From: Haliotis asinina
Taxonomy: Eukaryota; Mollusca; Gastropoda; Lepetellida; Haliotidae
Direction of reading: 5' to 3'
Assembly: GCF_037392515.1 (NCBI RefSeq)
Contig: NC_090288.1
Span: 9,341,969 to 9,405,968 of the forward strand
DNA length: 64,000 nt
The notes under the pieces are model-generated. The model was not told where the DNA came from. It was given only the letters and a program-made list of their open reading frames with translations, and did not search any database. A program made the translations under genes and the position numbers. This document shows, piece by piece, positions 1 to 12,700 of this stretch (position 1 is its first letter; each line of letters begins with the position of its first letter).

Positions 1-635
1 GTTACAAAGAAACTGTTTCACGATATGTAACTCCAAAAAACTCTCATCCTAATGAATCACCCTAATTTAAATGGTGGCACAACCAATAAGACTCCCCAAA
101 TTCCAAATCTGATTACACTACATCAAACTGTGCTTTGCTCAACATGATCATCTGTCCGAATGACCAATAATCAGTTATCATAAGGAAGCAGGATGTAATA
201 CATTTGAGCAAATGCTAAGTAACCTTGACCTTCTGACATGTAATAGGTTTACTAATGACCTTGACCCGTGGATTATTGTGATCTGTCTACCAGTTATTTT
301 GATCCATTAATCCATAATGCTTATATTTCCATATCAATGCATTTCAAATCAATTTGTTTAACAAGAATGACATAACAGTTATAATTGTGTATAGATGTGT
401 ACTCACAACAAAATTATTTCAGTAATTCCAAAAGTTGCACCACAGTTTGATGAGTGATAGATTATGGACAAAGACTGACAGACGCCACATCATTGTATAA
501 ACTCCCAACCCCTTGTGTTAATAAACACAGATATGTCTAGTCTATTGCTCTTGATAATATCAAAATATTCTGAACACTGCTTATATTGAAAGTCCAACTG
601 CATCACAGGCTGATTACTTATCTCCAACACATACT
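1..635. other. AT-rich sequence downstream of ASZ1, no gene seen
   Basis: No exon, RNA gene or recognisable repeat is seen. It is probably the 3' UTR and downstream flank of ASZ1 if the candidate last exon is right. Confidence 0.4.
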
Positions 636-789
636 TCACTTTTCAAACCAAAGATTCATTTTCAACAACTGATAGTCATAGGCATCTAAAAATACATGCT
701 GCTTATCTGGATGTAGCAAATTAAGGATAACACCTAACATCCAACACTTAATCATTACTGTAATGAAAATAAACATAATTTTTCCAACT
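636..789 (-). CDS. ASZ1: Candidate last exon of ASZ1 with a membrane segment
   Basis: A minus-strand reading frame ends with a stop at 636-638 and encodes a hydrophobic run (GKIMFIFITVMIKCWMLGVI) followed by a short polar tail. Human GASZ also ends in one membrane helix plus a short tail. A tttttgcag acceptor lies just upstream at about 790. Its phase does not match the preceding exon (1028-924, which ends in phase 0 at gtatga), so a small exon may be missing, another acceptor may be used, or the true last exon may lie beyond the left edge. No AATAAA or ATTAAA in minus orientation was noticed below it. Confidence 0.42.
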
Positions 790-3700
790 GCAAAAACCTT
801 CAATATTAATATGATAAACCTCAACCTCCTAACGTGAACAGATTCATAGAGAATGACTCTACAACAATATGGAATGGAAATATCACAAATGACATTAAAA
901 AGAATAATAAATTGTCTTCATACCACATTTAGGCAACTGTGTAATCGACTAATTTCCTTTGCCAAGGCGTCAAGATTTTTCGAGGCATCTTGTGTATGCT
1001 TGTGAAGCTGCCTTGGCCCGGTGCCATCCTGGGAGAGAAATACAGCACAGAAATAAGCACCTGTCTATCACACAGTTAACAAGCTACAGAAAGCAAAACA
1101 TCCCACAGCCCTTACCCTGACAAAAAACACAGGTAGATCACACACTGAAGGTAGGATAATGTCTTGCCTGTCGCGGATCTAAGTGGACAGACTGAAAACA
1201 TTATAGCAAAACATCTCACAGCTGTGACAGAAAACACATGTTCTCATGTGAGTGAATTTTACTCCCACAAGACCTAAGTAGAAAGGTATTGCTGAAGCGG
1301 CTGAGGTTGTAATACTCACAAAATGGCATAAGAAAGATGTTTAATTTGGGAGAGGGCTTGAAACCACCTGTTTCAGAAGTTAGATCAAGTGTCCATGTTT
1401 CACCGTGATCTTCAGAGATCCACAACTCTGTTTTTAGTGACTTTGTTATGAGTATGGCAAAAAGCCTTCAAACCGTAACACATACAAAAACTATCTTGAA
1501 TTTCCAAATCCTTAATTAAAAGTCACATTTAACCAAACTTGACCTTCAGAAACACTGCAAAAATTCCCAAAGTTGTCTTGATGACAGTTGTGACACAAAC
1601 AAAAGTTGTCTTGCTGACAACTATGACACAAACATAAATTGTCTTGATGACCATTGTGACACAAAGGTTGTCTTCCTGACAACTATGACACAAAAATAAA
1701 TTGTCTTGATGACCATTGTGACACGAAGGAAGGTTGTCTTGCAGACAGATGTGACACAAACAAAAGTGGCCTTGATGACTGTTGAGACACAAACAAAAGT
1801 TGTCTTGAATGGGCAACATTTAACCTATAGCAAACATGTTCAAAGCTGTGACACCACCACACAGATCCAGCATAATCCTGTATGATAAAAAACTTAATAC
1901 CTTCCTTGTGTCTTGTTACAAGTTACCACTGAGATAGCCAGATTAGACATGGGGAAGCAGCATAGGATCTACCTTGGTATGTTTGGAGAAGCAACATACC
2001 TCGCCTGTCCGGGCATCATAGGATAGCAGCATAGAACCTACACTGGCATATTTGGAGAAGCAATATAGGATCTACTTTAGCATCTCTGGATAAACAATAT
2101 AGGATCTACCTTGGCATTTCTGGAGAAGCAATATAGGACCTACCTTGGCACCTTTAGAGAAGCAACATAGGATCTACCTTGGCATCTTTGGAGAGGCAAT
2201 ATAGGACCTACCTTGGCAACTTTAGAGAAGCAACATAGGATCTACCTTGGCATCTTTGGAGAAGCAATAGAGGGTCTAACTTGGCATCTTTGGAGAAGCA
2301 ATACAGGATCTACCTCAGCACCATAGCATAGAACCTACACTGGCATATTTGGAGAAGCAACATAGGATCTACCTTAGCATCTCTTGAGAAGCAACATAGG
2401 ATCTACTTTAGCATCTCTGGAGAGGCAATATGGGATCTACTTTAGCATCTCTGGAGAAGCAATAAAGGATCTACTTTGGCATCTTTGGAGAAGCAATATA
2501 GGATCTACTTTGGCATCTTTGGGGAAGCAATAAAGGATCTACCTTTGCATCTTTGGAGAAGCAATAGAGGATCTACCTTGGCATCTTTGGAGAGGCAATA
2601 TAGGATCTACCTTGGCACCTTTGGAGAAGCAACACAGGATCTACCTTGGCATCTTTGGAGAAGCAATAGAGGGTCTACCTTGGCATCTTTGGAGAAGCAA
2701 CATAGGATCTACCTTAGCATCTCTGGAGAGGCAATATAGGATCTGCTTTAGCATCTCTGGAGAAGCAATATAGGATCTACTTTAGCATCTCTTGAGAAGC
2801 AATATAGGATCTACTTTAGCATCTCTGGAGAGGCAACATAGGATCTACTTTGGCATCTCTGGAGAGGTAACATAGGATCTACATTAGCATCTCTGGAGAG
2901 GCAACATAGGATCTACTTTAGCATCTCTTGAGAAGCAATATAGGATCTACCTTTGCATCTTTGGAGAAGCAATAGAGGATCTACCTTGGCATGTTTGAAG
3001 AGGCAACACTGGATCTACCTTGGCATCTTTGGAGAAGCAATAGAGGGTCTTCCTTGGCATCTTTGCAGAGGCAATATAGGATCTACCTTAGCATCTTTGG
3101 AGACGTAATAGAGGATCTACCTTGGCATCTTTGGAGAAGAAATAGAGGATCTACCTTGGCATCTTTGGAGAAGCAACATAGGATCTACCTTGGCATCTTT
3201 CGAGAAGCAATAGATGATCTACATTGGCATCTTTGGAGAAGCAATATAGGATCTACCTTTGCATATCTGGAGAAACAACATAGGATCTACTTTGGCATCT
3301 CTGGAGAAGCAATATAAGAGCTATCATAGCATCTATGGAGAAGCAACATAGGATCTACCTTGGCATCTTTGGAGAAGCAATAGAGGGTCTAACTTGGCAT
3401 CTCTGGAGAAGCAACATAGGATCTACCTTGGCATCTCTGGAGAAGCAATATAGGAGCTATCATAGCATCTCTGGAGAAGCAAGATAGGATCTATGTGTCA
3501 TCTTTGGAGAAGCAATAGATGATATACCTTGGCATCTTTGGAGAAGCAATATAGGATCTACCTTTGCATCTTTGGAGAAGCAACATAGGATCTACCTTGG
3601 CATCTTTGGAGAAGCAATATAGGAGCTACCATAGCATCTATGGAGAAGCAACATAGGATCTACAATACCATCTTTGGTAAACCAATACAGGATCTACCTT

Positions 3701-6700
3701 GGCATCATAGGGGTAACAACATGGGACTAATTTGGCATTATTGCGGAAGCGAAATGGAGCCTACCTTGGCATATTTGGAGAGACAATACTGGGCCAGCAC
3801 TTATGAGATAGTGTCAATGAGGTAGTATAATTAGGACAACAGTCAATGACTTACCCGGGCATCATTGAGTATCTGTGGGTGGGCTCTGATCTGTTCTCGC
3901 ACATATACCACTGTGCTGCCGATGTAACGCAGGTGCTTGGAGATGTTGGCCACCATAGCCATGGCATCTGGGCAACTGAAACACACACATGGATGTTAAT
4001 ATGTCTGTTCCACAGTAAACACTGTTCCAGCCATATCATGTTGATTGTAAATAGTGGAGTTTGGATCACACCAACCAGTGACTGATATCATGATCAACAA
4101 TCAACCCAAATGAGTGTGTGAGTTTAGTTTTACGCCACACTCAGCAATAATCCAGCTTTATGGCGGCAACCCAAATGAAGTAAGATGATAAAAACAGACA
4201 GGAGTCTGACTACTTAATCCTGTTTATAGTCCTCTTAATACAAGCATGGACTATCACAGTCAACATGAATCTGGACAAAGAGCTTTTCATCATGTAATGT
4301 AACCATATCTGTGTGGCCTCTGAAGACCTCTGGGATGGAAATGGTCTTCAGCACCCCATGCCCCTCATAAGAGTTAACTAAGAGCATCAGGCAGTCAGGC
4401 TTGCTTACTTGGTTATTAAGACACTAACCATCCCAAAACACACTCGCATGACAACCTATATTATTACTCACTTGTGGAAAATTCTGCAGTATAATATTGT
4501 ATGACATTATTACATCAGTGAAATACAGCTATACATATGACATCATAATGTTTATGACTACAGTAGTTGCAATGAGCATGTGTTGGATGTGTACTGAACT
4601 CAAGATAAACCAGTGGTTGATATAGTGAGCATCCTTCCATGCTATTTCGGTACTGTCACAGCTACAATAGGTAGAGATGTTGAGATACTTGTTATGTCAC
4701 ATGTACCACAGTTTTTGTGTTACTTTGCCCGAAATCATCACAAGCATGGAGTAATGCAAGCCTATAAGTGGTATAGTGAGAAAAAACAGTGACTGGTTCT
4801 GTCAGTAGAATCTGTCCTGTTTCCAAGGTAAACATTCAGAAGATCATATTTATACTCGTTCCAAAGAACACAAACTGAGGAAATTCCACACAAAATGAAT
4901 ACACATAGTCATCACATAAAGTGAGGAGAGCTAAGGGAGAGAACTCTGCAGTTAAGATGTGGTCAATGTACCCACTGTCGTCTGTTATAGACATATGTGG
5001 TTGACTGATGTTTCCCTAAAACCATACAAATGAAGGTTACTTTTTACACTTAAAGAGTGAGTGAGTGAGTGAGTGAGTGAGTGAGTGAGTGAGTGAGTGA
5101 GTGAGTGAGTGAGTTTGGATTGAGCTGTATGTCTGTGTCAGCTTTTTATATGAAGAATTGAGTGAGTTTAGGTTTATGCCACACACAGTAATATTCCAGC
5201 TATATGGCAGCGGTCTGTAAATATTTCAGTCTCAGCCAGAAATACAAGTGATCACCAGCATGAGCATCGATCTGTACAATTGAGAAATGATGACATGTGT
5301 CAACAAAGTCAGCTAGCCTGACCACCTGATCACATTAGTCTTACGAGAAGCATGGGTTACTGAAGGTCAATATATTGAGCTGGACCTTCATGGGTTGATG
5401 TAGGAAGAAAGCCTAAGGGATGCATGGTTGGGATGTTTAGGGACAGTTTATAATCTATGGCTTGGGGGTGAAGCATGTACAATGTGAATGACATCCCCCT
5501 AAAATTTATGTGCAAAGTAAGTGACCCTGCCACGAATGCCATGTACAAAATCAATTACCCCACAGCCTTTCCATAATTTTTCCACATACTGTTGTAATGT
5601 TTCCATGTCAAAAAGTGCTGACCCCACTCTAGTAAATGTGTATGAAATTGATGGCAACTGCCTCCCCAGCAACAAAATGGTCACCTCCTCCGTTCATCAT
5701 CATTTCGCCATAGCCACAAATTATGTGAGTTCCCTTACCATCTCTGACGTACTGACAGCATACAAACATTATCCAAAACCCATGATTATAGTTTCCTGGC
5801 AACACTAAGGGAAGTAACTCTGCACAACTGTGCCCCCCCATTGCAAGAGTTTAACGTACTGTGTTTACTAAGCAGTGATTACACTTTGGCACACAAATGG
5901 AATAAGCAACAGTGATTCAGCTACATCTTAGCATGCTCTGTTGGTAAAACTGTGGACACATCGAGGGCATATCAGGGATTCAAACTCTGAACAGGGGATA
6001 CTAGCATGGCAAATGCAGTAAACTGTGGGGGTAACGTTCGTCCATGTTAACGTTATATGTACTGCTAGTCATAAATAATATAAGTGACAGCAGAAATTGT
6101 TGTAAAATGTTAGTAGTAACCATGAGTGGATCAAATATATCAACCACTTTTAATAAATATAAAGTGGTGTTTTGACAAAGTTTCAACTGCAGTAGAGAGT
6201 GGAATCTAGAGTTATCTGCCCCTGACTGTTTACATGCACAAGGGATGATTAATCATTTAAGAATTTCTGGCAACAATGGGAAGCTTCACCTCATTAACAG
6301 CAAAAAGGGTTGTTTTCAGGCCTAGCTCACCTAACAAGTTGCAGCACAAGTAACTATTTGTAAACACATAACCCAGTCAGTCTTTTTACTCAATTTGTGA
6401 ATCCAAATACAGAGTCGGGTCTCTTTCAGTCCATTAGTAAGCATGTATCCAAACAGGGCTACAGCAACTGAGATACAATGTGTGCCCCACATATGAAATA
6501 CACAAAGCTGGTGAGTGGGATTATGGAACCAACCCCAAGGGTGTGCATGTCTGTGTTGTGCTCACCCAATGTGTTTGTTATACTGTACAGAGATGAGGCT
6601 AGAGGTGTCCCACTCCTTCTTGTGGACCACCTCGATCGCATCCAGCAGCTTCTTGCGTATTCCGATCTGCATGATCCCCATCTGTGGAGGGAGGTAGACA

Positions 6701-9700
6701 CAGGACATGAGGAACAAGTGATGACTTTGTAACATGCCAATGTTCACCCAGCAGTAAATCGGTACCAGGTAGGATGACATGGTAGTGTTACTGTTATCTT
6801 TCTAGTTCTTTTTTTCTCATTCAAACCAAAAATCAGTTATCAACAGAAGTTCCATACCACCATGGCATCAATACAATTTTTGCAATAAAAGTGTAGTGTG
6901 GTAAATAGTACAAGCTTACAGACATTTGGTGGTTCACAGTGACTACCGGTGGACATCACTTTTCATGTTGGACACCCAGTTATTCCTTACCAACTATCTA
7001 CAGACTGTTAGTTTTGCATACAATCATATCAGATTTACTCACATTTATCAAATCTTGTTCGTTGAAACGAAGAAAGTTGAAAAAATCAACATGCTGATCT
7101 TTAAAGAGAGGAATGAGGTGTCCAACCTCCAGGCCATACAGGAACACCTCCAGCTCTCCATACCGCTCATCAACAGGGCTGTAACCATGGCAACAGGTCA
7201 AACACTATATCTGTGGAATCTGTCTCTCAGTGCTGCCGTTGTAACATGACACTAACATTGGTCAGCCGGAAACAGTAACACTATTACCAACATGTAAAAC
7301 AATGATATAAAACATATCTTTGTAGAATGAGGTTCAGTATTTCATAATATCATGTGCAGTAATATATCAATCTAGCATTACCCAAGGGACCTCTCATGAC
7401 AGATGTCTTTTTCCCAACTGTGCCATCACTCCTAAGTAAGTGAGTGAGCATGGTTTTACATCGTTTTTAGCAACATTTCAGCAATATCATGACAGGGGAC
7501 ACCAGAAATGGGCTTCACACACTGCAGGGATGCCAAACCTGAATTGAAAGAAAGCGGAGTCATACCTTGCTAAAAGCAATTCCTGAGCCCTGAACATATT
7601 TATGTTCTAAAAAATCTGAGTCTGACAAATCAGAGTGTGGATTTTGTAACTGAAACTTGGAGTTAATCTTCCAGTGATTGGCATCTCTGCACACTGTACC
7701 CACCTGGGGAATCGAACCTGAGTCTTTAGCGTGATGAGCGAACGCTTTGACCACAAGGTTACCTCTGAACACATACTCATTCTAGTATCTGGGCGGTGCT
7801 TCTGCTTAACTAGACAGAGTTGCTATGACAACGACATGATTATTCATAATATATTAGATTTACTGACTTGTCTACGGGGATTAAGTCTCCTTCAGGTGGG
7901 GGTGGCTTCACCCTCTGTTTCTGTACTACAGCCGGTTGTTCTCCACTTGACATGGGGTGCCCATTCATTACAACTGGCCTTGGGACTGGCTTCTCATAGG
8001 GCTTGCCTTCTATTAAACAGACCATCTGGAATACAACATGCATTTAGCGAGCGTCAGGTGATATCCAAAGGTATCTGAAGATCCTGGTTAGAATTGATCT
8101 TCAGTAACTTGGCGACTAACGGTGTACATGAAAGTTTATGCTGTTGATCACTGGATTGTCTGTTCCAGACTCAATTAAATACAGACTGCTGCCATGTAAC
8201 TAGAATATTGCTGAGTGTGATGTAAAACTAATTCACTCACACTCACTTGTATATCAAATATAACAAAACTCAAAAAGTCTCAGAATTTTAAAATTTTATG
8301 AAAGTTGTTTTTTACCAAGTGACGATTGGGTGAATTCTCTATAGCTTGATTACCTCATCATTCAATGCAATGTCCACTGCCTTCTGACCATCGGAGTGTT
8401 TGAGATTGCGGTCAGCTCCCTTGTCCAACAGGAGCTTCACAGCCTTCATATGCCCCTTGGAAGCGGCCCACGACAAGGCCTGGAGGGCAGAATAACACAG
8501 TCACATCACATCACAGTTTTCCAGTCACATCACAGGGCTTTAGTTTAAAGTGGAAGGACAAAGTGGAGTACACATTCACGGTGTACAGTCGAGCCCAGTA
8601 TTTTCCTTCCACACAAGTTTTCAGCAAAACAAAACTTTTCTTTAAATGCACTCACATACTCGGACTGCACTTCCTGACCCGAACGATGATTTTTTTCCCT
8701 ATAATTTCTATTGAGAGTTGACCCAATTACCCGGAAGGCTTACTCTTGTGTTACTTACTGACAGGAAAGCATACACAGGTTTTTAGTAAAACATAATGTT
8801 TCTTTAAATGCACTCACATACTCGGACTGCAATTTCTGACCCGGACGATGAGTTCTTTCCCTATAATTTCCATTCAGAGTTGACCCAATTACCCGGAAGG
8901 CTTACTCTTGTGTTACTCACTGATAGGAAGGTGTACATGTGTGAGTTCATGCTTTCTGGACAACTGATTATTGTGTTCAGTGCTACCACTTGGAAATCTT
9001 TTGATATGTGTCCTTGTTAATTACTTGTCAACATATACCCCAAGCAGCATGATTTGGCAGCCAGGAAATGCAATCACATGTCTTGTTAGTGATAAATGTA
9101 TCTAACAGAGATACATTGTCAGGATTCTGTTGTCAAGACTTGAGCATGGCTAGTCAACATCCTTAACTCAAAGTGTGAGGTTTACAAATTTAATGAAAGT
9201 AATCCCTCAGCCAGTTTGGACAAAAAGAATACATGTTCATTCTCCTGAACGTGTTTCTTGGTAAATTCAAAATAGTCGGACAACTTGCTATCCGGATGAT
9301 TTTCAGATGTAACCAAAATGTCCATGTCCGCAGGGCCTGACTGTACCTAAAACCCATAGGTCTGGCGCTGACAATACATAGAATTGTAATAGAAGCAACC
9401 AGGACTCCTAACAGAAAATTGTAGCACCTTTGTGGACTCGACCACCTGAGCTTGGAACAAATCTCAAACCACTCACTGTCAGTCCCCGCGAGTCCTGCCG
9501 ATTCATCTCTGCCCCTTGACCAATGAGGTACTCCATGATAGTCACATGACCTTCCCGAGCAGCACACATCAGTGGAGATACGTGATATCTGCAAGCATCA
9601 CAGAAGCCCTAAGGGGATCATTGCCTAGATGCATTTGCAAGACTTCAAAAACACAGAAACTACCCCTTCACTGCCATTTGATAACTGTTATGCGTATTGA

Positions 9701-12700
9701 TGAACTACTGAATATGTGATGTATAGTGTGTGGATTAGAAGTGTACCCCTTTACTTCACCCCCAATGATAACAAAAAGCTTGCAGAGTCTCAGCATGTCA
9801 TGTACTCTAGCTTGCTGGGCCTCCTTCATCATCGTTATCTCCAGCGTGTACGTTCCGACAAGTCTCCACTATATCCTGGATGCATGTACAGCTCTGCCCG
9901 AGAATTTTATTACCTCCCTTGGCTGGCTTATTATCCAATCAGGTGTATACTCTGAGAAGTTGAGTGAACCAATCACAACTCACTTTCGCTTTTTAAATCA
10001 TCTAACCGATTAAGCTTGGCAACGCAAACCACGTAGAGGTTCTCTGAAAGAGGTAAAAGGAGTATTTGCTTATATGTATTTAAAGTTTCAGACCTATAAA
10101 TTTATACAAAACTGTAGAGGTTATGAATTCTTTGAAGAATGTCCTCCTTGGGGTACATATATAGCATTAAAATGTCCATTTTAAAATGCCTACGACAGTT
10201 GTAACAATATTGAATAAATATTTTACAAAACAAAAAACTCGTTTTGTCTTGTGAGACCACCCCTTACAGGGCCCCTACCTGGGCCCCTTGACAGCCAAGA
10301 GCAGGTAACTCCCGCCGAGAACCTCGCACCTCACTTTTCATGCTGAACTCGTCAGACAGAATGTGGGGAGGTGGGTGGCCGTACCCCAAGGAGGACATTC
10401 TTCAAAGAATTCATAACCTCTACAGGTTTGTATAATTCTTTTTCAGAAGAAGTCCTCCTTGGGGTACATATATAGCATAAAACAGACTCCCAACAAACGT
10501 GAGTCGGGAGAGGCATTCTGTCTGCTAACATATACCCTTCACACACTCTCATACACTGCCGAAGCTGCGAGAGATAAAGGAAACACTTACCCAAACACCG
10601 AGACCGCTGATGTCAATCAGGTGGGGGCGTGGCCAATGTGGGGTATAGCCAATGAACGGCTGCGCTCAGGACTGATGGACATGAGTCCACGCCCTAAACT
10701 CTACACTGTATGGTACATTCCCCAAACCAGCGAACAGTGCCGGGAACAACAGTGCATAATAACAGTAGCGTATATCGACGCTATAAGAAAGTGCCATCGT
10801 CTTCTTGGTACTTTTTTTTTTTTTTTTGTAATATATATATATATAAATATATATACAAAAACCACCACCAGTATAAAATCCACCACCATAATGAATTTAC
10901 TGACCCATCACCAGAGGTAAAATACACATGATCTCGATGTCATTAGCTCATTCAGCTAGGGAGGGTCACGACCCTGCCCACTGGAGAGAACTGTCTGACC
11001 AAACCGAGCACGCTCCCTCGAGTGTTTGTCCAACTGATAGTGTCGGATGAACGTGCTCGGCCGGCTCCAAATAGCCGCTGAGCAGATCTCCTCAATGGGC
11101 AGTGCCGCTGCATAAGCTTGTGATGTAGCCACTGCCCTAACCGAATGAGCTTTCAGCCCTTGGGGTATAGTTAACCCCTTATGGGTGTAAGCCATACAAA
11201 TGGCAGAGACAAGCCACCTAGAAATGGTTTGCTTGTTCGCCGGCAGACCAGCTCTCCCCCCGCCATAACAGCAAAACAACTGTTTATTCTTCCGGATATC
11301 AGCAGTTCGTTTGATATAAGCTCTGAGAGTTTTACGGACATCTAAGACGTGAGCACGTCGAAGAGAGGTACCGGACGAGGGAGGCTGCATGAGCGTAGGT
11401 AGCTCGATAGGTGCTGTAACATGAAAAGCGCCTGCGATCTTAGGACGGTAAGAATCCGGCAACCTAATACTGACCCTGTCTTTATGAAAGACAGTCAGAG
11501 CAGGATCTGCTGACATAGGGTGAATGTCGCCAACCCGCCTGCCGGATGTTACCGCCACAAGAAAGGCAGCCTTCCAAGTTAACAGCTGGAGAGAAAGAGA
11601 CGATAGCTCGTAAAAAAGAGGACCGGACAGCCAATCAAGAACGATTGACAAGTCCCACGGGGGACTAATCCGCCGGATAGTCGGACGGATCCTATCCACG
11701 CCTGCTAGAAAACGCTGCATAAGAGGGTGCTGCCCCAAGAGAGCACCGTTGACAGGAATATGGAAAGCCGAAATAGCTGTGGAATAGCCCCGGATAGTAG
11801 ACGCGGCAAGGCCGTTCTCTAGCCGGGACTGTAAAAATTCCAGAACTTCAACTAAAGTTGAAGAAAAGGGATCAAGAATCCCCCTGTCGACACACCAGCG
11901 CGCATAACAGGCCCATCTATTCTCATATTGAACGTTTGTCGAATCCCTCCGCGAAGCCAGAATTGTGTCTGCAACTGGTGCAGGAATTCCGCTCGTCTGG
12001 AGGCGATCCCTGACAGTGGCCAAGCCACCCATTGAATCCTGGGATTCGGGTAAGGCGCTCCGTTCTGGGATAATAAGTCCGGTCAAAAGGGTAACAGGAT
12101 AGGAGGCAGTGCCAGAAACCTGAGTAACACCGGAAACCAGCTTTGAGACGACCAAAGAGGGGCAAGAAGCACTAACAGTCGAGCTGGTTGGGTGGCAAGC
12201 TGCGAGAGGACCCTGGGAATCAGTGGCAGAGGTGGGAACGCCCACAATACCCTGTCCGTCCAATCGAGTTGGAAGGCGTCCTGGGCGATGGCTCTCGGAT
12301 CCGGTATCCGAGAGCAAAACACCGGAATCTGGTTCGTCCCCCCAGAGGCAAACAGATCCACCTGGAACGACCCGAACAACCGGGAGATAGTCTCGAATAT
12401 CTCCCGATGTAACATCCACTCGTGTGGAGCCAGAACACGTCGAGAGAGCGCATCTGCTCGAACATTGTCCACCCCCGGGAGATACACGGGAAACACCCGC
12501 ACGTTGAACTGGTCGCACCAGAGTAGAAACTGCCACGCCTCCTGAAGGAGAGAAGGAGACACCGTACCGCCCTGTTTCAGGATATAGGTCATTGCCGTCT
12601 GGTTGTCCATCTCTAGACGCACCACACAGCCGCTGACCATCTCCCGAAAATGTCAGAACACCAGCCGGACAGCTCTCAATTCTAGCACATTGATGTGCAG

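Noticed and set aside
1216-1440. Extra ASZ1 exon (ELWISEDHGETWTLD frame)
   Set aside because: No resemblance to GASZ, and the flanking exons 3975-3855 and 1028-924 join in frame without it.
2476-3317. 87- and 108-codon frames with Leu/Trp/Arg-rich repeats
   Set aside because: They are translations of a 34-bp minisatellite inside an ASZ1 intron; the unit length is not divisible by three and no start context or homology supports a protein.
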